64,000 nucleotides of DNA from Xanthoparmelia taractica (Eukaryota > Ascomycota > Lecanoromycetes > Lecanorales > Parmeliaceae). The notes below the pieces were generated by a model. That model made no database searches. It saw nothing but the letters and a program-made list of their open reading frames with translations, and was not told where the DNA came from. The stretch is taken from assembly GCA_033085395.1 (NCBI GenBank), contig JANQBS010000049.1, positions 62,001-126,000 of the forward strand. The letters run 5' to 3'. A program made the translations under genes and the position numbers. Below, piece by piece: positions 45,601-57,822 of this stretch; the stretch's first letter is position 1, and each line of letters opens with the position of its first letter.

Positions 45601-48600
45601 GCTGGCTTCAGGTCCCCTTCGTCGACGGCAAGTCTGTCACCGGATGACGTTGAATCAGTATGCCAGCGTTCCATGCTTTCTACCATCTTCTCGTCGTGGT
45701 CTTCCCTCACCTCCTTTTCTGGTACCGGAGGTACCCTTAGAGACGTCGTTCGTTTTCTGATCTGAAATCTGAGCGGATCAGGCATCGAAGTAGACTGTTC
45801 ATACCGTCTTTTCGCCAGCTCTTGCAAATACAACTGCGTCACCTTTTTCGGGTCCCACCCTCCTTGACGAGCAAGGTCTGGAGACTGTGTCAAGATGTGC
45901 TGTTGAACATCATTCATCAATTCCGGACTGACAGCATTAGCGTCATGGTAATGATCTAGAACCCGATTGATCGTGCTATAAGCGTCACTATCCAAAGTGG
46001 TTCGAGCGGTGCGAGGTGAGGAGAAGGATACTGGAGACCACGCCTGCTGCGGAATTTGCTCGCTTGTGGAAGTGGACGTGGATAGGTCAGTTGATTGCGT
46101 GGGACGTGACGGGCTGTGTTCGTCAATCCGCTCCATCGGTGTATCTCGACCATCCCTGGATCTTGTAGAGGATGTCCACGAACTTATACTCCATCGACTT
46201 TCAGGCTCTTGCCCTTGACGTGCATCCTTCGGCTTTTCGTCGCGATGCCCTTTGAACGTTGCCTTCTCGAGGACAGGGGTGTCTCCAAGCATGATTTGTA
46301 TTGATTCTTGATCATCTGAAACGGAGTTCGTGTCTTCTGCCGCACCTGTGTGCTGGGGAGATTGGGGACTAGGACTCGAGTCTCGCATATGCAATATTTG
46401 GTCGAGCAAAGTCTGATGGTCTTGCGATGGATTTCTGGAGTTACCTTGCGAATCTTCTTGGGGTTCATCGTCAAAGAACGTGTCCACTGAGTCCGATGTT
46501 CCTGCTGTGATAGCGGAGGAGGGTTCGACGTCGGATGGAGGCGTTGTGTTTCCTTCTTGTACCTGATAGAGATTTGACGAGAATCGATCGTACGTGCCTA
46601 GAGTGGGCGAATCTTCCATGCTCAGATCGAGGACAGACCGTTCTGACAAATGGCCAGTATTTATTGTTAAGTCGCGCTCCGACTTGGGTAACTCCTCCAC
46701 TGAAGTTCGAAACCTGTCGTCCTCCATCTCTTGGTCACCCTTTTGAACAGGATCAACAACTGGCCCGGAAGCGTCATGCTGATTTCCAAGTTCCTCGATC
46801 TCTTCGCTGGTGTGTGACATCTCCGGCTGCTGACCTTCTTGAGCCATGGACATTCTGCGCTGCTCAGCCTCGACTTCTTGTCTCTCATTCTCCTTAACAG
46901 TCTGGGTGAAAGCCTGCTGGATTTTCTGCCTCCTTGCCGCGAAATCCACAGCACCAAGTTCTGGCGGCTTCCGCGGTCGGCTCTCTCGTGTGCTCCTCAG
47001 GCTGCCATTCTCGGTGCTCGAATATCGATCAGTAGCACGTGCACGAGAAGCTGAAGTCGAAGCACTCGAGACTGGTTGGCGGGGCCTCGAGCTTCGCAAT
47101 GGAGGCGACTTCTTCGGCATCGGAGTGGAGATGTACGCTGCAAGCCGAGGGCTGGTCGCAGAAGGTTGGGCACCAAAATCACCGCGCAGTGGGGATCTTT
47201 GTGGAGTATTGGATCTCGATTGTCGTTGCGGACTGCGCGGCCTCTGATGATTCTTCTTGGCTGAGGCCACCGCCCTCGTTGGGGATTTGATATTAGGCCT
47301 ACCCAATGCAGAATTGTTTCGAGTAGATGGGGTAGAGTTGCCGGAATCGGACGTTGTGCTTAAACGTCGCGTGCTTATTGGTATTCGAGATTGAGAGTGG
47401 CCTTTACATGTGCGAATTGTGCTAGGAGAGGATGGTCGATCGTGTGTGGGCGAAAGATCAGTCCCATACGTCCTGGACGTTGGTGGTCCAGATGGCACAC
47501 CAGTGAAGTCACTCCTTGTCCGTCGATGCATGTTTGTAGAAAGGCTTGGTAACTGTTTCTCTGTTTTGATCTCCTGCAGTGTCGGTATGACGCCAGAATA
47601 CCAGGCGGAAGGCGACGACCGCGAGCCTTCGGAAACATGACGATGTCGCTCTTCGGGAAACATTGGGTTAGGGCTATGCATGCTTCCCTCTGATCCTCTC
47701 CTCCGACGTGTCGCACTAATGCCGTAGCCGGGATCAGGCAGGCTAGAGCTCATTGCCAGAATTTCCCCAAACAGAGGCTTTCGCGAGCTATTAGCAACAT
47801 AGGGTGCCAGATCGATCATGGATTGAGAAGCAGACATCCTAGGATCAGCAGGCTCCGTCCGCTGTGCTCTCGGAATCCTTTTTGATCTGGGACTCGAATT
47901 TGCGTCCTCGTTTGTCCGCCCCCTTCGAGGGTGTGGTCTTGCATTGGTGGTGGACCCCGACGATTCTGAAACAAGACCCGTCCGTGAAGAACCGTTTCCG
48001 GAGCGAAATGTCAAGGATGACTTGCGAGGTTTTAAATTTCGAGTACTGACGGATTGGTTGGAGCCGACGGAGGGAGACCTTGAACCAGACTTCCTGGGTA
48101 AGGGCAAAGTCTCGTCTGGAGTTTGGTTAAATTTGTCCACCAGGTCCTTTAGCGATGTCTGCCGATTTCGAGTAGTATTTAGGGCAGGGCTAGACTTGGC
48201 GGCGCTCAGGGGAGATCTATCGGACGTTGAAGGATGATAGCCGTGGGTATTGATGCGAGAGGGTACAGCGTGCAGGTTTTGTCCGTTGGCTCTCGAGATA
48301 GGGCCGGACCTCTGTTGGTGGCCCATGCTACCGTCACGGCGTTCCACCTTTATATCTCCCTGGCCCAGCGCATCAAGCGAACCCCTCCCGAATTGATGCT
48401 GATGATGCCTGTAGAAGTCGTGGGGATCAGGAGAGTGCCTCCCCGTAACATTGACTCCAGTGCTGGAGATGCTCTTCTCGAGTGATGTCGACACCTTGGG
48501 CCGTTTCACCGGTGGCGTGTAGGTATAGGCAGGTAAGGGGGGTATTGATGAAGGGGATGATGGAGGACCAATGTCTTGCGCTGCGGGGTCGTAGGAGGAT

Positions 48601-48644
48601 GATGAGGGACTATGGTGGCCTTCTAAGGCATAGGATGATGACAT
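42613..48644 (-). CDS. Large RhoGEF with DH, BAR and C-terminal SH3 domains
   Basis: Predicted exons are 48644-43995, 43943-42777 and 42726-42613 (1976 residues). The first intron (51 bp, GTAAGT...GCTAAT...CAG) has a length divisible by three and no stop, so an unspliced reading hides it; removal joins TALTDH to AAVRKNVIEP. The last intron restores an SH3 end (EIFDVIGEKGELWLAKN and VGWIWNKHFVKLAS). Residues 1-1190 are Ser/Pro/Arg-rich and disordered. The DH domain (about 1198-1428) shows IIKEIVDTEHSFGQDM and LLVKPVQRILKYPLLLEQLL. A BAR-like helical region runs to about 1688. The domain order is that of Tuba/DNMBP and fungal Gef1-type exchange factors, which activate Cdc42/Rho at growth sites and septa (family knowledge). 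No PH domain is seen, as expected for this class. Confidence 0.9.
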
Positions 48645-48825
48645 GCTGACCTCGGGCAGGATAAGTGAGACATCAGTGTTGTTTCATCTGGGGGACTCGG
48701 CTTTGCCAGGCATGTCAAAATTGATGGCCCGGAAATGCAGGGTCTTGATGTAGTGTGTCCGCACTGTTGTCGCACGAGACAAACGCGGAGGGAAGACGTG
48801 AAGCTGGGAAGTCAGTCGCGCGCGC

Positions 48826-48856
<31 letters not shown>

Positions 48857-50153
48857 CGGTTGGTGCGGTGGTAGGCGAACAAAGCAGTTATGAAGGAAGA
48901 GGTAGTTATGGCAGTCGGTGAGGCGGGACTGGTGAGTGGTAAATGAAGTTGCTGCTGTTGGCCTGTACCCGGGTGCATGCTCCAATGAGATTGAGCCCTC
49001 TTTTTTTTTAAGTCTGCTGGACAACAACGTGGATTGCTTAACTTGTAGCGGGCAAGAACCCAAAGAAGTAGCAGGAGAATTTTGAACTGAATTGTCCTGC
49101 GCGACTGCCCAGCAGCAATTACCTGGTAGATGGGTTGTTACTGCCAAATGCCAAAGGCTTTTCCGCTGCTTCCCATAGATTAGGTGTAGAAAGTAGATTA
49201 GTGCTGGGCGGGCCCGAGACGACGGATAAAAGGACGGTACGGTGTAGGAAAAGAGGTCACTTGCAGGGGTCTTGCTGGCAATGCTTTTTAACACCTACTT
49301 TTTACCTGGCGGCAGCATGCTTTAAATTGCTGACCATCAGCTCCGACTTCTCAGCATTTCCCAAAGAAATTGTGATAAAAGAATCTCTGTATAATTTAAT
49401 TGCAGCGACGCTGTCTTTGAGAGTCGCGCATCACCCGCCTTGCTTAGCCTGATTACAGTACAAGTACATTGGTACTCTACCACTCTACAATACGAAATGG
49501 ATTCCACACTAGCATACTTGCGCTTCTTGCTTCTTGCGACTTTCTTTCCAACGCTCACTCGGCAGTGGTCGGTTTGAATCTTATTCCCTCAATTCATCTG
49601 GATCAGGAACGAAGGACAAAAGTTTCTTGAGAGTCTGTAAGATACATACGCTTTTGTGTGGAAAGTGTCATGACAGACTCCGGGGGCCGACAGCCCAGCA
49701 GCGAGAGTCGAGAGTCCTATGCCCCGACCGATGTTTACAGTTGCAATCAATTCTCATTTCTCGGTCAAAGATGGAGGATCCAGTCTGCTCTTGGCCCAGC
49801 CCATAGGCACTTTTCATTCAAAGTCCTGTTTTTGCATATAGACTTGGACCAATCGGCATTGTGTCCTACTCGTAGACTGACTAAGGTAGTAAAGTTATAC
49901 CTTTAACGCGACTCCACGCGTCAAAATCAATCGGTTTTTCGGGAGCCACAATACATAATTTTCGACATGTGAGCAACAGCCCATTGCAACTCCGAATCAG
50001 GCGTCTTCAGTTTTGTGGAAAGTTTGGCTGGAATCCTCTATTGTCTTCTCCACAAGAACGTGGGGCTCCACTTCCCCACATTCGGTTATGTCTTGCCATC
50101 CACTGCCGGCTGCCCACAGTAGCCCAGTAAAACACTGAGAACGTCTGGCGCGG
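48645..50153. other. Intergenic between RhoGEF and TERT, divergent promoters
   Basis: A (GAT)n microsatellite lies at about 48826-48856. The remaining frames (48812-49294 minus, 49534-49806 plus) carry no motif. The segment must hold the 5' regions of both flanking genes. Confidence 0.5.
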
Positions 50154-53100
50154 ATGATGGGCAAGCGAAAACGAAGTCGAGCGTACGAGGGAGACCGCAA
50201 GCGAGCCAGGGTTGAGACAAAGACCGTAACCCCTATAAAGCATCCTGCCTTGGGTCTCTATTACGGCAACATCTTAACATTAAAAGATTACTTACTCTCA
50301 AAGCTACCCACAACGTCCAAGGCCAGACGTCGCAAAATTGCGTCCATTGTACCTGACACGGCCAACTTCCACCGCAACTATGAAGATGCCAGTACCTTAT
50401 CCCAAGACAGACACTCTCTTTCCAAGCTCTTGAACAATACCTTGGTTTGTACAGTCCCCGAGCAGTCCCCGAAACCAGAACCCTCAAGGATAGAAGATTT
50501 CGGAGCCTTCTCCCAGCATACCAGTCCCACGGCTGAGAGTAGTGTTGGCGCCAGCACATCATCGCTGTCGGATCTGGTCGATTACGCCATATGGCGACTC
50601 TTTCACAAAATTCATTACCAAGCTCACAGACCGCCTCATATTCTATGTCATGGCTTTCAGCGTGCGAATAATCCGCGACAAGCCAATGAAGACCACTGTG
50701 CAGTCGCTGGTATACAAGGGATTGTATCCTACTACCCCAATTCAAATGTCACAGCGCTCAAAAGCTCATCCTGGAGGGAGGTATTAACCTTGCTAGGAAA
50801 AGAAGGTGACGTTATACTACTTAACCTATTCCTGGATTGTGGTATCTTCGTCGCAGGTGACGAAGGCCTGGACAACTATTACCAACTTTCAGGTAGGGCT
50901 GCTGGGGTGTCCTCTTACTTCAAGTGTAGCGCTCACTCACAGCCGCAGGGACTCCGCTGACCGAGTTACAACCCTTCCAAAACCCAACCCTTTTGAAGCA
51001 AGAGCTTTACAATTCATCGACATCATGCCATATCCCTCCAACAATGCATAAAAGTCCTGCTGCCATTACTTTCGTTCGCAATCGTATGTTCTACGCGCGC
51101 GCGGCCTTGAACGCCAAGGGAAGAGTCACCTTTGGCTTACGACATATCCGTGAGTGTAGAGGTTCTGCAGCATTCAACAATGCTAATGTGTAACAGATGT
51201 CCTGAATCGATTCCCAGATGCAAGTAACTCGGACCACACGGTCCATGTAATGAAATATGTGTTCCCAAGGCAATTTGGATTGCACAATGTCTTCACTTGT
51301 ACAGTTGACTCAAAGGAGAGCGTTCAGCCTTTCAAAGATTACACTCTTCGAGAGCAAGAAATTGCTCAATTGGGACGGCGGAATATGCAGAAAGGAAGCG
51401 ATAGAGCTTTAAGCATTGCTGTCAAACAGCGGGTACCAAAAAGGCTTCGAGGCGAGGCGCTAGATCTTGTCAGGAAGTTGCAGAGACTGCACTCTCGTTG
51501 CTCGTATCATGATCTTCTGAAGCATTACTGTCCATCAAAGGTGAGCGGTATAACGCGTTGTCCTGCCAGTGCAGCTTAATAACACCAAACAGCGAACAAG
51601 GCCCGGTTGCAAGCGAACAGTGCTTACCGGACGGCCAGAATTCACGCCTGAACAGCTCAACAGCCAAATTCCAGGCCCTTTACCGTGCTCAAGCATTGAT
51701 GCCGCGATTCCACAAACTAGAGTGGAGCCTCCCAAGGCAGCTTTAGTCTCATTAGCAACCCCTCACTCCGATGTATCTGCGTTCTGCCAGGCTGTACTAT
51801 CCAATCTCATACCGAACAGATTCTGGGGCGAAGGAAATCAAGGAGAGGAGAACAAACATTTCGTGATGCGAAACATTGATCGATTCGTTCGATTAAGAAG
51901 GTTCGAGAGTCTGTCGTTGCATGCAGTGTTTCAGGGCTTGAAAGTAAGAATTTCCCACAAGGAAGCTCGGGCTGAAGCTGACATTTCCAGTTGACATCTA
52001 TGACCTGGTTAAGCCCGGCTCGTGTCGACCATACTAAGAAGATTGCAGCTTCCGACATTCAGAAGCGTAAGGAAATCCTTCTGGAATTCCTATATTATGT
52101 GTTCGACTCTATATTGATACCACTGATCCGCTCCAATTTTCATGTTACAGAATCCAATGTTCACCAAAATCGTCTCTTTTATTTTCGACACGATACGTGG
52201 CGGGCTTTGACAGAGCCCGCTATGGCGAATTTCAAACTCAGTATGTATGAGGAGATCAAGGCTGTGAAGGCCAAAAAGCTGCTCGATGCACGCGCTTTGG
52301 GTTTCAGTCAGATCAGACTGCTCCCTAAAAACGACAGAGTACGACCGATCACGAATCTTCGCCGGCGTGTCACAAAACTACAGAACGGTAAAATTACTTT
52401 GGGCAGGAGTATCAATTCTGTCATGGCACCTGTTTTCAACGTGCTCGACTTTGAGAAAAGGAAGCGGCCGGCTCTTGTAGGCTCAGCTCTTTTCTCCGTT
52501 GGTGATATGTACCCAAAGTTGAAAGCTTTCGCGCAATCAGTTCACGGTAACATGCCGCCATCGAGATCCTACTATTTCGCAAAAGCGGATGCCAAATCAT
52601 GCTTTGACACCATCCCCCAACAGGACGTAGTAAGGCTCATAACGCAGATCGCTTCTGAGGAAGACTACCGCCTTGCCCGACACGCGGAGATCAAGCCTTG
52701 CGACAATCATGGTCATGGTATTAAAAGGAATTGTTTCGATGTCAAACCGGCGCGTAAATTTATTGCCACTGCGAGGGCGGCCACAGAATTTCAAACCTTC
52801 GACGAGTTCGTCAGTGCTGGTCTGGGAACGGCAAAGAAAAACACTGTTTTTGTCCATAGCATTGTTCAGACCCTACAGAAAAAGGAAAAGACGCTGGACC
52901 TGCTGCGGGATCATGTTGAGAGGAACATTATCAAAATTGGCAAGAAGTTCTTTAGGCAAAAAGCTGGTATACCACAAGGCTCGGTGTTGTCGAGTCTACT
53001 CTGCAACTACTTCTACGCAGAGCTAGAAAAGGAATGCTTAGGATTCTTGGAATCACAACAAAGCATTCTGCTTAGACTGATTGATGATTTCCTGCTCATA

Positions 53101-54156
53101 ACAACTAACAAAGATCACGCCAAGAAGTTCCTGCAGGTGATGCATGACGGAGTTGAGAAATATGGCGTCGAGGTGAATCCGGCCAAAAGTCTTGCAAATT
53201 TCGACGTCATTGTCAATGGCTTTCAGGTGCCTTGCTTGAATGCGAGCAGCGAGTTCCCCTATTGTGGCAACTCAATCAATACCAAAACGCTCGAAATTAC
53301 CAAAGACAGAGATCGAAGGAAGGGTACAGGTAATACATAGCGTTTCAAAGCTCAAGCGGGCCTCGCTGCTAATGCTTTACAGTGCTAGCGGATACCTTGA
53401 CTGTCGAGCCATCGAGAGTGCCAGGCAGGGCCTTTTACCGTAAAGCGTTGAAGTATGTAGGTTAGGGTGGCCGATTGCACTGGCTGACAGTGAATGCAGT
53501 GCCTTCAAGATTCAGACGCACAAGATGTTTCTCGATACACGCTTCAATTCCCACCTTACCGTTTTGTCCACCATCTATCAAAACTTTGTGGAGGCCGCTA
53601 TGAAATACTATCGCTACGCCAAGTGCATGGGAGGAGGGAATCATCCTCCCCCAGATGTCTTGAAGGGTGAGTCTAGCCGAATGCCCACCAAACGGGGGAG
53701 CTCGGTGCGGAAGGCAAGCTGACGAGAGATGTGGATGCAATATGCAGGTACCATCCGCGATCTGATTGACTTGGCCTTCGTACTCATCAAAGGCAAACAT
53801 AAAGGCCAGACGGAGCACGGCTATACATGTACGGTCAGCAAATGCCAAGTGGAATGGTAAGCGGCCCCTGCATCAGCTCCGACCCCTGCATGAACACGCA
53901 TGTTCTCCATGTGTTTTGGCCAGGGACAAAGGCCAAGCACTAATGCGCCACATGGGCTAACCAGAGGATGATACACAGGTTGGCGGCAAAGGCGTTCCAC
54001 AACATCCTAAGCAAGAAACAAAGCAAGTATGGCGATGTCATCCTCTGGCTCAATCAAGCAATTTGGCGGACAAAGCCCAACGATGCTATGGAGATGTGGA
54101 GGCTCAACAGAATCGTGAGAGAAGGCAATGCTGTATTTTTAGATTACAACTTTTAG
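50154..54156 (+). CDS. tert: Telomerase reverse transcriptase (TERT), nine exons
   Basis: Predicted exons: 50154-50892, 50949-51149, 51197-51540, 51593-51943, 51991-53323, 53383-53452, 53500-53666, 53748-53856 and 53979-54156. Total 1163 residues; all introns are GT-AG, 44-122 bp. TERT copies the telomerase RNA template onto chromosome ends. Visible parts: a basic KRKRSR start; a TEN-type domain with PHILCHGFQR; the RNA-binding domain before residue 600 (FVRNRMFYAR, VFPRQFGLHNVF, with ILIPLIRSNFHVTES as motif T/1); motif 2 RPITNLRRR; motif A FAKADAKSCFD (Asp about 745); motif B' GIPQGSVLSSLLCNYFY; motif C RLIDDFLLI (Asp about 909-910); motif D region VNPAKSLANF; motif E WCG-like FPYCGNSI; and a helical thumb ending in FLDYNF. 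ATG 50157 is an alternative start three bases on. Confidence 0.95.
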
Positions 54157-54841
54157 AAACAGAATCATCAAAAAGAACAATCATTAATGGAGAAAGAATG
54201 CTGGAATGCATCGCTGGGTTGTTGTTGCCAGCCACCAAAATGCACCACCCAACCACCCCCACAATCCCACAGTGGCTCCCCATCACAACATAATCCCTTT
54301 TCCTATTGCGCATCCAAATCTTCTCATAAAAAATCTCCTGGTTTTTGATTTACCTAGATATACATCTTTTGTCAACTGGCAATTGATATTCAGTCAAATC
54401 ATCAATCATCATATGGTAGCCGCTATTCTGAGAGTAAAAGAAAAAGAAGGATTCGCGCAGGACCGACTAGGAAAATTGATCGGAACTGCCCTGCGCACCC
54501 CTGAAATTATTATGCCCGAATTTCCGAGCCATGGCTGCACTCCTCCTTCTCCTTCCATTGTTGACTTCTTCGCTGATGTCGATGACCACCATCATTCTTA
54601 TTGTACATACATACCTGTCATCCTAGCTGGACCCCGCCATTCTTTACATCTTCACCCTCCTTGCCCAGAGGTCGGCCTCAACGCTCCCTCAATTTCGTCC
54701 TTGGAAATCACCAACAAACAATTGGATCCCTTGCTCTACACCGCTACCACCATCAGCCGCCCCCCTAAGAGCTATACCACACATCCAACTTATACATGCC
54801 AACGCCCGTTGACCCATGTTGCCGTCACGTCTTACGATGAA
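54157..54841. other. Intergenic / 5' leader of the TBC gene
   Basis: The frame of the TBC gene is open back to 54206 without a preferred ATG context. The stretch is Pro/His/Ser low-complexity in translation and probably belongs to the 5' UTR. Confidence 0.45.
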
Positions 54842-57184
54842 ATGACCGAGGCCCCTGGCTCTCCTCCCGGTTTGACCGGATCCAAATCTTCCAAGTCCTC
54901 CTCTTACCCTTCCTCTTCTTTGTCCGGCGCAGACGGCATTCTATCTGATATTACCCACTTTGAAGACATTGGCCTTGACGAAGGTCAGCATCTCTTCGGC
55001 CAGAGCCTACATGGCATGGAGAAGCCGATACGGCCTGCAGCCGGCGCTGGATCCCCAAAGGCAACTATGCGAGAGCTCACAAATGCTGTAAACCACCGGC
55101 CATATTCCAGGTTGCACGGTCCAATCAAAGGGCATTCCCCCTCTTACTCTACCAGCCTACCAATTCCAAAACCCCCAAGAAGAGGCTTGACAAGCCCTTC
55201 GACTCCATCCCTAGCTATGACAGCCATGAGCAATCGCAACCGGTCTCGGAGCCCATCTCCCAGCGGTGCCTCCCCGGCCCCCACAAAGGGGTCGAGCCCA
55301 GCAGCGCCTCTGAGACCAAGCTTGGTTCCAATAAAAGCTATGAACCCGCAAGCCAGACGTGGCTCTTGGCAACCAAGTCGAAAATCTATAAAAGAGCTGG
55401 AAGCGGAATATAATGATTCGGACGAAGACCTTCCCGATGATGCGAGTTTATGGAATGTACCGCTTTCTCCGAGACCTGCCACCGAGCGAAACCCATCCAT
55501 ATCTGCTTCGAATTCGCCCAAGAATTCCCCGTGCACAAGTCCCGAACGGTTCACTCCTCTCCCTACTTCCCTCCGAGATTCCTCTGCGCAAGTTCCAAAA
55601 ACAGCTCCAGTCATGATGGCAAGCTCTCCATTGGCGAGTAATACCACCTCACCGGCCGCTTCACCAAGGAAATCAAAGCTTTTGCAACGAGGCGCTTCTA
55701 CGGGAAGAATGCCCGACCATCTGGGGTTCTCCGCACTACGCACCAAGTCTTGGAATGTAGCTTTATCTGAACTCTCAGAAGACGCTAAATCGCTGACAGA
55801 AGCGTTCGAGAACCATGCTGCTTTGGCGGAACAGCAATATGAGGAGGCTGTTCAGAATGGCAAAACGTCTTTGAGACCCAGCGTGGAAAAGCTGTCGAGA
55901 TCAAGGACGAGTACGGTGGAACTTCCACCTCTACGGATGAGCAACGTTATGATTGATCCACTGCCCGTAAGTAAAGAAAAGGAAAGGGTGCTTAGCAGAA
56001 CGCGACCAAGCTGGTTGCCTCCGAAGAGCCAAAAAGAGGAAAAGAAGCACTTAAGAGAGTACCAGCGGATGATGGAATTCTCTCTGGAAGCCGGTACGCT
56101 GAATGCTATGTACTGATTGTCTCTGTTGCTAAACTAGAATTTCTAGAAAAGAAGAAAGCTATCAAAGTCGCCGACTCTCAATGCGCCAAAGACCATACCA
56201 AAAGCGCCCTTCTTCGAATATGGGAGGAACATGTCCTTCCGAATTGGGATCAGGTGGTCCGAGAGCCCCGCACTCGTGAGCTTTGGTGGAGAGGGGTGGC
56301 ACCCAGATCGCGAGCCCAAGTGTGGCAGAGAGCGATCGGAAATGACCTTGCGTTGACAGAGGTCACATACAAAAAAGCTCTGCAAAGGGCCAAGGACGTA
56401 GAAGCGCGACTTGCAAAGTCCGGCAAAGAAGAGTTGAGTAAAGAGAAGGCCTGGTTTGATGCCATCCAAAGGGATGTCAGGGTCGCATTCCCGGAGCTCA
56501 AAATCTTCCAACCCAAGGGTCCATTACATGGTGATTTGGTCGACGTCCTGATGGCTTACTCAATGTACCGCTCGGACGTCGGCTACAGTCACGGCACTCA
56601 CGTAAGCTACTGACCAACTATCATTGCCCCTACAGATCAGCTAATATCTCGTGATACAGCTAATCGCCGCTCTCCTCTGCCTGACTCTTTCTGATTCCAC
56701 CTCGGTTTTCCTCACCCTCTGTAATCTCCTCAATCGTCCCTTACCCCTCGCTTTTCTGACGGGCGATCCATCTGCTACCGCCAAAGCCTACTCCCTCACT
56801 GATGCTTTGCTCTCTCACAAATTTCCACGCCTGCACGCCCATCTCTTCGACCCAGCACCTGCTGGCCTTGGCCTCACAGCGCACGAGGTGCTGGAACCCA
56901 TGATACGCACCCTTTTCCTAGGTCCCGGAAATGGATTAGGTTTGGAAACAGCGAGCAGAGTGTGGGACGTCATGGTGTTCGATGGTGACGGAGTCATCAT
57001 AAGAACGGCGGTGGCCGTGTTGGGTGCCCTGGAAGGGAAGCTATATGGAGGTAGGGAAGAAGTCGTAGGGGTCCTCGGCTGGAGAGGTGGCACGGGCCAA
57101 GGCACATGGGAGGTTGGGGGTGAAGAAAGCTTTATGGGGATGGTGAGAAATGCAGGCAAGGAAGAGAAACAGGAGGGCAGATGA
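54842..57184 (+). CDS. TBC-domain Rab GTPase-activating protein, three exons
   Basis: Predicted exons are 54842-56093, 56147-56601 and 56660-57184 (743 residues). The first intron is 53 bp with a GCTAAAC branch-like site; the second is 58 bp. Residues 1-400 are Ser/Pro-rich with RRGSWQPSRKS and SPSPSGASPAP stretches. The TBC core is C-terminal: ELWWRGVAPRSRAQVWQRAIGN, then FDAIQRDVRVAFPEL, which is the catalytic arginine-finger motif IxxDxxR. The second catalytic motif, normally YxQG, here reads YSHGTHLIAALL, so the glutamine finger is replaced by His. TBC proteins speed GTP hydrolysis on Rab proteins in membrane traffic. Loss of the Gln may mean weak or different activity, or a subfamily trait. 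The start at MTEAPGSPPG is preferred over longer upstream reading. Confidence 0.85.
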
Positions 57185-57822
57185 TGAATTTTGGATGATG
57201 GGTGTCAAATATGAATGGACGTGGTGTATGTATATAGGTTCGCTCTTCTCTGCATGGTACGTGTGGGTTCTGCAGCGAGCATAGCCTTTGGATAATGCTG
57301 GCTCATTAATGATGTATTATTAATTCCGTCTCTTCTGTGGGGTCGTTTGGAACGATGAAGCAATAGCCATGCATAGAGGAAGGAACGAACCTGCGCAGCG
57401 AAGACGAAGTACCTTAGGCTTCATCAAGTACCTATACCTGTGATGCTGCCTCAGGTAACCCTATAAATTCATCAAAGGCGACGCGAGACCGGGGAAGGGC
57501 GGATAAGGCCGAGGCCGTCTGCATAAAGTAGTAGTGTGAGTACATTAATTAATGCAGGGGCATGAGCTATGAGGGAAGGTTGCCCGACGATTGGTCAATC
57601 GCATGCTATGCTTTAAGCTTTTGAAGTACGAGTACGATTGCGCTTTATATTTGGGTTTGCTCTTCTTCTCGTCATCCACACGCCGCTTTCTCTTTCAGAC
57701 TCTCTACCATAACATCTCACCCCGAACGTGTGCAAGAATAAAAATAAACGATGGCCAGATACTGACTTCTCGGCTCCAATCCAACTTGCTCTCACTAATC
57801 CTCCGCACGCACTTTTCAAAGA
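57185..57822. other. Intergenic, promoter of the antiporter
   Basis: About 640 bp with no gene seen. It ends in a C/T-rich leader just before the next ATG. Confidence 0.5.
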
